A stretch of 64,000 nt of DNA from Benzoatithermus sp963720725 (lineage in GTDB: Bacteria > Pseudomonadota > Alphaproteobacteria > Geminicoccales > Geminicoccaceae). The notes beneath the pieces were generated by a model that had not been told where the DNA came from, ran no database searches, and saw only the letters and a list, made by a program, of their open reading frames with translations. The translations under genes and the position numbers were made by a program. Location of the stretch: contig CAVRGN010000013.1 of the NCBI GenBank assembly GCA_963720725.1, positions 62,001 to 126,000 of the forward strand, in the 5' to 3' direction. Below are positions 41,192 to 47,947 of the stretch, piece by piece; the stretch's first letter is position 1; every line of letters starts with the position of its first letter.

Positions 41192-42338
41192 GCGGCGGCG
41201 GCCTCCACTCCCTCGAGACCATGGAGCAGCGCATTGCCGGTCACGCCGTCGAACAGATGCATGGCCGAAGGCGGCAGGCTGATCGGGACGGTGGCGCCGA
41301 CCGGCGCATCGATCCGACGATGAGCGACGACGACCAGGAAGCAGCCGCACAAGTCGAGCGCCAGATGCGCCTGATCGCCGAGCCATTGGTTGGAGACGAC
41401 CTGGGCCGGCTGGCCCTGCGGGACGCCGACCAGAACCCGATGCGGCCGGATCCCCAGCTTCAACGTAGTACGGCCCTGCTCCAGGCGCGCCCGCACCGGG
41501 GCGGCAAGGGGCACGCGGAACGCTGCCTGGCCATCGGGTGCCGTGGCGACCAGGCCGACGCCGTCCGCACCGTGGGCCAGGCCCGCGTCGACGATGTTCA
41601 TCGGCGGTTCGCCGATGAAGCTCGCGACGAACAGGTTTGCCGGCCGCTCTTTCAGCACAGTCGGCGGCGCGTATTGCTGCAGGATGCCCTGCTCCATGAC
41701 CGCGATACGGTCGGCCAAGGCGATCGCCTCGGTCTGGTCGTGGGTCACGAACACCGTCGTCATCCGGTGCTCGATCAGATAGTCCTTGATCCGCGCGCGC
41801 AGGATCGCCCGCAGCTGCGGTTCGAGCTGCGACATCGGCTCGTCGAGCAGGGAGACGGCCGCGCGCCGGATCAGGGCGCGGGCGAGGCTGGTACGCTGCT
41901 GCTGACCGGCCGAGATCGTCGGCGGGTGGCGCTCCAGGATGTCGGTGATCTCGAGCAGGCGCGCGATCTCCTCGACCCGGCCAGCCGACCTCCTGGCGCG
42001 GCCTGCCGCTCGCGCAGGAGGGCGAAGCCGATATTGTCGCGGATGGTCAGGGGCGGGTAGAGGGCATAGCCCTCGAACGCCATGGCGACCCCGCGGTCCT
42101 TGGGCAGGAGATCCTGGATCGGCCGGTCGCCGATGTTGATGCTCCCCGAGCTCACGTCCTCGAAGCCCGCGATCATCCGCAGCGTGCTGGTCTTGCCGCA
42201 ACCCGAGGAGCCCAGGAGGCCCACGATCTCGCCAGGACCCGCCGCGAGGTCGACCTTGTCCACGGCCAGCACCGGCGGCTTGCCGCGCGAGCGATAGATC
42301 TTGGTCAGCCGGTCGAGGGTGAGGCCGTCGCTGCTCAT
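41188..42338 (-). pseudogene. ABC importer ATPase 2 (UgpC/MalK-type) with one frameshift
   Basis: From ATG 42338 the frame gives MSSDGLTLDRLTKIYRSRGK, Walker A LLGSSGCGKTSTL (43-50) and GVAMAFEGYALYPPL, where the usual Q-loop glutamine is Glu. Near 41985-41995 the frame must change by one base to continue RVEEIARLLEITDILER, signature ISAGQQQRTSLARAL, Walker B VSLLDEPMSQLEPQLR, H-loop VFVTHDQTEAIALAD and the MalK-like C-terminal TOBE region ending LLHGLEGVEAAAA. The joined product is about 383 residues. All catalytic residues except the Q-loop are canonical. It overlaps both neighbours by ATGA, so a non-functional gene here would be surprising in so tightly kept an operon; sequence error is quite possible. 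Confidence 0.75.
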
Positions 42339-43408
42339 AGCCTCGTCCCGGTCGCCGGGTCGAAGGCGAGGAAGCGCTCGGGCCGCAGCCGCGCCCAGAC
42401 CGCGCGATGGCCGCGGCCGAAGCGGGACGCATCGTCCTCGGCCACCGTAGCCAGCAATTCCTCGCCGTTGCGGCCGCGCAGGTAGAGCACGGCCCGGACG
42501 TTGAGCGGCGTCACCGCGTCGAGCTCGGCCGGGACGGCGTCGGGCGAGGGCTCGGTGGTGACCTCCACGTCCTCAGCCCGGATGCCGAGCAGGATCTCGC
42601 GACCGGCCATCTCGGCCATGCCGTCGACCCGTACCCGGTCGCCGAACAGCTGGACGGCGCCGTCCTGGGGTCGGCAGCGGAAGAGGTTGATCGTCGGGTC
42701 GCCGAACAGGCGGGCGATCTCGACATTGGCGGGCGCACCATAGACCGTCTCGGGTACCGCCACCTGCTCGAAGCTGCCCTGCCGCAGCACGGCGATGCGA
42801 CGGCCCAATGCCATGGCCTCGCGATAGTCCTGAGTGACGTAGATCACGGCCGAGCCGAAGCTCGCGAGCAGCCGCGGCAATTCCAGGCGCATCTCGTAGC
42901 GCAGCTTGGCATCGACGTTGCGCAAGGGATCGTCGAGCAGGAGCACGCCCGGGCCGCGCACCAGCGCCCGTGCCAGCGAGGTCCGCTGCTTCTGACCGTT
43001 GGAGAGCTCACGCGGAAAGTGGCCGAGCACATGGCCGATGCGCAGGAGGGCCGCGATCTTCTCGACCCGCTCCTTGATCTCCGCCTGGCCGAGGCCGCGG
43101 GCCTGCAGCGGACTCGCGATGTTGGCGAAGGCGTTGAGGTGCGGGTAGAGCGCGAAGTTCTGGAACGCCATGCCGACCTCGCGCTGCTCCGCACCCAGTC
43201 CGAGCACGGAGCGGCCGTCGATCCTGATGTCGCCGCGATCGGGGGAGTCGGTGCCCGCGATCAGGCGCAGCAGGACGGTCTTGCCGGCGCCCGAGGGGCC
43301 GCAGACCACGACGGTCTCGCCGCCCGCGACCTCGAGGGTCACCCCGTCCAGGACCTGGGCGCGGCCGTAGCGCTTGGCGACGTCGGCGATGGCGAGGCGC
43401 ACCGTCAT
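42335..43408 (-). CDS. ABC importer ATPase 1 (MalK-type) with degenerate catalytic residues
   Basis: This 357-residue nucleotide-binding subunit belongs to a carbohydrate ABC importer. Walker A is VVCGPSGAGKTVLL (37-44), the Q-loop is MAFQNFALYPH (Q83) and the signature is LSNGQKQRTSLARAL. Walker B is VLLLDDPLRNVDAKLR with Asp160 in place of the catalytic Glu, and the H-loop is VIYVTQDYREAMALG with Gln193 in place of His. The C-terminal TOBE-like domain is present (ILLGIRAEDVEVTTE). The partner ATPase keeps Glu and His, so the importer probably has one strong and one weakened ATP site. No frameshift. ATG 43408 overlaps the permease stop; its own stop overlaps ATPase 2. Confidence 0.85.
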   Translation of the reverse strand: MTVRLAIADVAKRYGRAQVLDGVTLEVAGGETVVVCGPSGAGKTVLLRLIAGTDSPDRGDIRIDGRSVLGLGAEQREVGMAFQNFALYPHLNAFANIASPLQARGLGQAEIKERVEKIAALLRIGHVLGHFPRELSNGQKQRTSLARALVRGPGVLLLDDPLRNVDAKLRYEMRLELPRLLASFGSAVIYVTQDYREAMALGRRIAVLRQGSFEQVAVPETVYGAPANVEIARLFGDPTINLFRCRPQDGAVQLFGDRVRVDGMAEMAGREILLGIRAEDVEVTTEPSPDAVPAELDAVTPLNVRAVLYLRGRNGEELLATVAEDDASRFGRGHRAVWARLRPERFLAFDPATGTRL

Positions 43409-44262
43409 CCCTTGACCGCCCCCAGGGACAGACCCTCGACCAGGTAGCGCTGGGCGTAGAGCGCCAAGAGCAGCGTCGGCAGGATCGACAGCATCACGGC
43501 GGCCGCGATCTGGCCGTACTGGATGCCCGAGGCGGTGACGAAGGCCAGTGCTCCCACGGTGACCGGCTGCTTGTCGGCCGAGGCCAGGATCAGGGCGAAG
43601 ACGAAGTTGTTCCAGCAGAAGATGAACGACAGGAGACCCGCGGCGGCGATGCCCGGACGGGCCAGCGGCAGGGCCACGCGGGTGAAGGTCCGCCACCAGC
43701 CATGGCCGTCGATCCGATAGGCGTGCTCGATGTCGGGGCTGATGTCCTCGAAATAGCCGCGCACGATCCACAAGATCAGCGGCAGGGCGATCAGCTGGTA
43801 GATCCAGATCAGCCCGAACCAGGTGTCGGTCAGGCCGAGCTGGCGGAAATAGAGGCTGAGCGGCAAGAGCACCAGGAGCGGCGGTGCGAACCGGAACGAG
43901 AGCAAGGTGAAGGCGATGTTCTCGCCGAGCCGGAACTTGAACCGGGCGAAGGCGTAGGCTGCGGGCACACCCAGGATCAGCGCCAGGAGCACCGAGGTCG
44001 TGCTGAGGAACACGCTGTTCCACAGGTTCCTCATGAACGCGATCTCGAGCGTGCCGGCATTGGTCTCGAGCTTGCCGGAGATCAGTGCTGTGTAGTTGGT
44101 GAGCGTCGGCTTGAAGAACAGCGAGGGCGGGATGCGCAGGATGGTCTCGTTGGTCTGGAACGACATCAGGACGACCCAGAACAGCGGGAACAGGAAGAAC
44201 AGCACCACCAGGAGCAGAAGGACGGCGCGCAGGATCCGGCCGGGCAAGGTATCGCCGTTCAT
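43405..44262 (-). CDS. Carbohydrate ABC transporter permease (MalG type)
   Basis: The 285-residue inner-membrane protein has six membrane helices. The first is AVLLLLVVLFFLFPLFWVVL, and the coupling motif EDISPDIEHAYRIDGHGWWR followed by FTRVALPLARPGIAAAG (EAA loop, residues about 185-220) contacts the ATPases. The C-terminus YLVEGLSLGAVKG is the usual MalG ending. The start is ATG 44262 directly after the upstream stop, or GTG 44271 overlapping it by eight bases; both fit. Part of the polyol import operon. Confidence 0.87.
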   Translation of the reverse strand: MNGDTLPGRILRAVLLLLVVLFFLFPLFWVVLMSFQTNETILRIPPSLFFKPTLTNYTALISGKLETNAGTLEIAFMRNLWNSVFLSTTSVLLALILGVPAAYAFARFKFRLGENIAFTLLSFRFAPPLLVLLPLSLYFRQLGLTDTWFGLIWIYQLIALPLILWIVRGYFEDISPDIEHAYRIDGHGWWRTFTRVALPLARPGIAAAGLLSFIFCWNNFVFALILASADKQPVTVGALAFVTASGIQYGQIAAAVMLSILPTLLLALYAQRYLVEGLSLGAVKG

Positions 44263-44263
44263 C

Positions 44264-45203
44264 TCAGGCACTCACCCCACGGGCGCGCTCGCGCAGGCGC
44301 AGCCAGTGCTTGATGAACTGGACCGAGAGCACGTTCGCGATCAGCCAGAGCACCATCAACATGGCGGCCGAGCGGCCGACGTTGAAGTTCTTGAAGAAGT
44401 CGAGATAGGCTTGGACCTGGAACAGCAGCGTGGCGTTGCCCGGCCCGCCCTGGGTCATCGCGTAGACGATGTCGAACTGCTGGATGCTGTCGAGCATCCG
44501 AAACAGCGCCGCGGTGATGATGTAGGGCATCAGCATCGGCAGGGTGATGCGGAAGAACACGAAGCTCGCCGGCACTCCGTCCAGTTCGGCCGCCTCGAAC
44601 GGCTGGCGCGGCAGGGAGCGCAGGCCGGCGAGGAGCAGGATCATCATGAAGGGCGTGTAGACCCAGACGTCGACCAGGATCACGGTGAACAGGGCGCTCG
44701 ACGGGGCGGAGGCCCAGCGGAAGTCGGTGATCCCGATCAGCGACAGCAGGTAGCTCAAGATCCCGAAATCGGGATGGGTCATGAGCTTCCACATCAAGGA
44801 GGCGATCGCCGGGGCGACCATCAGCGGCATCAGGAGCGCGATCGAGAGCGTGTTGTTGAGCCAGGTCGAGCGGCGCAGGAGGAGCGCGATTCCCAGCCCC
44901 AGGACGAGTTCGGCGCCGACCGTGAACAGCGCGTAGAGCAGCGAGACCTCGCACCGTGTTCCAGAACGCGCCGCTCTGGAACAGCTGGATGTACTGATCG
45001 AACCAGACGAACCCACGCAGCATCGGCAGGTTGAGGTTGTAGCGCTGCAGCGAATACCAGACCGCGGTGCCGAACGGGACCAGGATGCCGATGCACACGA
45101 GCAGCGCCGGCAACGACAGCAGATAGGGCAGCGCGGCGCGGCCGAAGCTCTGCCGCGGCGCGGTCGGTACGGCGATCTCGGCGGTGGCGGCCATCGGTTT
45201 CAT
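44264..45203 (-). pseudogene. Carbohydrate ABC transporter permease (MalF type) with one frameshift
   Basis: From ATG 45203 (or 45194) one frame reads MKPMAATAEIAVPTAPRQSF, helix 1 PYLLSLPALLVCIGILVPFG and YIQLFQSGAFWNTVR. A second frame then continues VSLLYALFTVGAELVLGLGI to the end, with EAA-loop-like ALRSLPRQPFEAAELDGVPA and TQGGPGNATLLFQVQAYLDF. One extra G near 44950 causes the break. Joined length is about 313 residues with six helices, as expected for MalF-type sugar permeases. As with ATPase 2, tight linkage in an otherwise intact operon makes a sequencing error at least as likely as true inactivation. Confidence 0.78.
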
Positions 45204-45253
45204 GCCCTCGGCGTGAAGGCGGGCGGGCGCCCGGCGGCGCCCGCCCGGCCGGC

Positions 45254-46693
45254 TCAGCCGAGGCCGGCCTGCTTGAGCTGCTCGTCGATGCTGGCGGCGA
45301 GCTGGTCGAGGCCCTCGTCGACGGGGACCTCGTTGGCCACCATCTGCTGCAGCGTCGCCGCCCACTGGGTGGTCACCGCCTCGAACAGCGGCTCCGGGGT
45401 GAAGTAGATCTTCGAGCCCGGTGCCGAGGCGTCGAACTGCGCGAGGTAGCCGGGATAGGTTTTGTCGATCCGCGCGCGGAACGCCTCGTCCTTCCACACC
45501 GAGGCGCGGACCGGGTTGACGAAGTCCATCTGGCGCGCACCGAACAGGCCGTGCTCGGTGCCGGACGCCCACTGCATGAACTTCCAGGCGGCGTCCTTCT
45601 GCTTGGAGGCGTTGGCCATCGCCAGGGACCAGATCCAGACGTTGGGCGTCGGTGCCGCCGCCCCCGGCTTGGCAGCGAACGCGGCGTAGGCGATGTTGCC
45701 CGCCTCCTTGTTGTCGCCGCCATTCATGAAGTAGCCCAGGATGTCGGCGTCGTAGATCATCGCCGAAGCGCCCGCACCCAGGTCGGTGCCGACCTGGTAC
45801 CAGGTGTAGGTGGCCCAGTTCTTCGGCCCCGCCTCCTGGATCATCTTGACCCACAGCGCGGTCATCTCCTTGCCGGCAGCACTGTTCATCGCCGCCCGGC
45901 CCCTGCCGTCGGCGACGTCGAAGTCCGTGGCACCGTAGTTGGCGAAGGCCGAGAGGTAGCCGGGGTGGATCGTGGCCCAGCTGCGGCTGCCGCGCACGCC
46001 GATGCCGTAATAGCCCTTGCCGTCGGCGCTGATCTTCGCCGCCTGCTCGACCAGCGACGGCAGGTCCTTGGCCAGCTCGATGCCGAGGTCGCCGAAATAT
46101 TTGCGGTTGTAGGAGATCGAGTTGAGCTCGAAGCCCCATGGGATCGCCCACTGCTTCGCCCCGTCGCCGCCCAAGGGTGCGAAGGGCACGCCCGACCAGG
46201 AGGTCGAGGCGCGCAGGTTCGGCAGCACGTCCTCCCAATCGTAGCTCGGGCTGGTCTTGCCCGGGTCGGAGATGAACTCGTTCAGGTCGACGATCCAGCC
46301 GGCCGGGCCGTACTGCCAGGTCTGGTAGGCGCCGGTCATGAACGCGTCGTACTGCTCGCTGCCGGAGGACAGGGCAGCACCGACCTTGTCGAAGTACACG
46401 TCCTCGGGGAAGACGTCGTACTTCACGTCCATCCCGGTCATCTGCTTGAAATGGTCGAGGTCGGCGATCATCGCATCCGTGTAGGGATGCTTGTTGAGCA
46501 GGAGGTTGACCGTCTTGCCGCTGTCGGCCTGCCAGTCGAAATCGGCCGCCATCGCCTCGCTCTGGGCCTCGTTGAGCAGATAGCCCGCCGCGGCGGCGCC
46601 GAGGCCGATCCGGCCGGCGGAGCGCAGCAATTCGCGGCGGTCGATCCGGCCGCGCGCGAACGCCCGCATCAGCTCGCGTTCCTTGTCATACAT
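45254..46693 (-). CDS. Carbohydrate ABC transporter substrate-binding protein, probable Tat substrate
   Basis: The 479-residue extracellular binding protein is of the MalE/UgpB class. The N-terminus has a twin-arginine motif (GRIDRRELLRSAGRIGLGAA) followed by a hydrophobic stretch, so export through Tat is likely. Mature blocks include TVNLLLNKHPYTDAMIADLD, YDVFPEDVYFDKVGAALSSG, WAIPWGFELNSISYNRKYFG, YYGIGVRGSRSWATIHPGYL, ADILGYFMNGGDNKEAGNI and AWKFMQWASGTE. Many aromatic residues in the cleft suit a polyol or sugar. ATG 46693 overlaps the regulator stop by eight bases and follows GGGAGAG. Confidence 0.87.
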   Translation of the reverse strand: MYDKERELMRAFARGRIDRRELLRSAGRIGLGAAAAGYLLNEAQSEAMAADFDWQADSGKTVNLLLNKHPYTDAMIADLDHFKQMTGMDVKYDVFPEDVYFDKVGAALSSGSEQYDAFMTGAYQTWQYGPAGWIVDLNEFISDPGKTSPSYDWEDVLPNLRASTSWSGVPFAPLGGDGAKQWAIPWGFELNSISYNRKYFGDLGIELAKDLPSLVEQAAKISADGKGYYGIGVRGSRSWATIHPGYLSAFANYGATDFDVADGRGRAAMNSAAGKEMTALWVKMIQEAGPKNWATYTWYQVGTDLGAGASAMIYDADILGYFMNGGDNKEAGNIAYAAFAAKPGAAAPTPNVWIWSLAMANASKQKDAAWKFMQWASGTEHGLFGARQMDFVNPVRASVWKDEAFRARIDKTYPGYLAQFDASAPGSKIYFTPEPLFEAVTTQWAATLQQMVANEVPVDEGLDQLAASIDEQLKQAGLG

Positions 46694-47693
46694 GACCAGC
46701 TCTCCCTGTGGTCGCCGTCGATGGTCGAAGCGCGCCGGCCGGTGCGGCCCTGGCGCCGAGCGCCGCTATCTCGCGAGCGGTCGCCTCGTCGGTGATCAGT
46801 CCGGTCAGCAGCCCGCTGGCGAGCACGGCCGCGATGGCGTGCACCTTGTCGCGGCCGCCGGCGATGGCGACCACCTGGCGGCCGGACAGATCCTCCAGCG
46901 GCACGGCCAGGGCGCGATCGTTGATCGCCGCCGCCACCGGGCGGCCATGCCCGTCGAGGAAGCGGCCGAGCACCTCGCCGACGGCGCCCGACCGTTCCAC
47001 CTCGGCGAACTCCTCGGCGGTGATCATGCCGCTGGTGAGCAGATGCGAGTTGAGGCCGACCTCGCCGAGGCCGACCACGACCAGCTCGGCCTGGCGCGCC
47101 AGGGCGAACACCGATTGCAGGCTCCGTTGGCCCAGCAGGACGGCCCGGTCCTCGACGCTGTCGGCGAAGAACGGTGCCGGCATGAAATAGCTTTCGGCCC
47201 CGGTGAGCGCGGTCAGCCGGTGGATCACGTCGAACGGGTTGGCCGCCGCGTGGCGGGTGAGGCTGCCCAGAAGCGAGACGAACCTGACGCCAGGGCGCTC
47301 GAGGCGCGGCAGGCTGGCGACGACAGCGGCCAGGGTACGGCCGTGGCCGACCCCGATCAGCGACACCCGACCGGCGTCGAGCACCCGGTGCAGCCAGTGC
47401 CCGCCGGCGCCGGCCAGGGTGGCGAGCGGGAGCGGTGCGTCCTCCACCGCCGGCGCCACGGTGCAGAACTCGAGGCCCCAGTCGCCGGCGAGACGCTCCT
47501 CGAGGGCGATGCACTCGGCCGCGGCACCTTCGACGAAGACATGGACCAGGCCGGCGCGTACCGCCTGGCCGATCAACCGGTTGACCTTGACCCGCGACAC
47601 GCCGAGCCTGCCGGCGATCTCCTCCTGGGTGTGCTTGCCCACATAGGAGAGCCATGCCGCCCGCGTGGCGAGGCCGAGCTCGTCTGCTTCCAA
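46686..47693 (-). CDS. SorC/DeoR-family sugar-binding transcriptional regulator (EryD-like)
   Basis: The 335-residue regulator has an N-terminal helix-turn-helix (TRAAWLSYVGKHTQEEIAGR, LGVSRVKVNRLIGQAVRAGL). The large sugar-isomerase-like effector domain follows (LIGVGHGRTLAAVVASLPRL, GVRFVSLLGSLTRHAAANPF, VVVGLGEVGLNSHLLTSGMI, VVAIAGGRDKVHAIAAVLAS). SorC proteins respond to phosphorylated sugars; EryD of rhizobia and brucellae, which controls erythritol genes, is in this family. TTG 47693 is used because GGGAGG sits eight bases upstream. It is the first gene of the operon, so it likely regulates itself through the palindromes at 47726-47780. Confidence 0.86.
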   Translation of the reverse strand: MEADELGLATRAAWLSYVGKHTQEEIAGRLGVSRVKVNRLIGQAVRAGLVHVFVEGAAAECIALEERLAGDWGLEFCTVAPAVEDAPLPLATLAGAGGHWLHRVLDAGRVSLIGVGHGRTLAAVVASLPRLERPGVRFVSLLGSLTRHAAANPFDVIHRLTALTGAESYFMPAPFFADSVEDRAVLLGQRSLQSVFALARQAELVVVGLGEVGLNSHLLTSGMITAEEFAEVERSGAVGEVLGRFLDGHGRPVAAAINDRALAVPLEDLSGRQVVAIAGGRDKVHAIAAVLASGLLTGLITDEATAREIAALGARAAPAGALRPSTATTGRAGHV

Positions 47694-47725
47694 ACCGCGG
47701 CCTCCCTGAGCCGGTCGAGCAGCCT

Positions 47726-47747
47726 GAACTTTAGTTCATGTCATGAA
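47726..47747. promoter_or_regulatory. Two overlapping palindromes upstream of the SorC regulator gene
   Basis: GAACTTTAGTTC (47726-47737) is a perfect 12-bp palindrome and shares its last three bases with TTCATGTCATGAA (47735-47747), a perfect 13-bp palindrome. They lie 33-54 bp before the regulator start codon, where an autoregulatory operator would be expected. Confidence 0.6.
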
Positions 47748-47762
47748 AACGTGTTCGTTGGT

Positions 47763-47786
47763 GCCATGGACACCCATGGCTGTCAA
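47763..47786 (-). promoter_or_regulatory. TTGACA -35 element followed by an inverted repeat in the spacer
   Basis: On the minus strand TTGACA (47786-47781) is followed directly by GCCATGG-GTGT-CCATGGC (47780-47763), seven-bp perfect arms filling the -35/-10 spacer. The matching -10 hexamer is weak (CACCAA). A repressor bound here would block RNA polymerase. The rest of 47694-47947 holds no gene that I see. Confidence 0.5.
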
Positions 47787-47947
47787 GCCGGGGAGCGGCG
47801 GGGCGCGATCCCGGAAGTGGGTTCGTCGGCTCCAAGGGTGGCGTTCGTCACCGACATCCGAAGGAGCCGGCGATCCGTTCGACCCGCCGACGACTACCAC
47901 CGCACCATCGAGAACGGCCTGGTCGGTCGTTCGGGCGCCGGGCCCGA

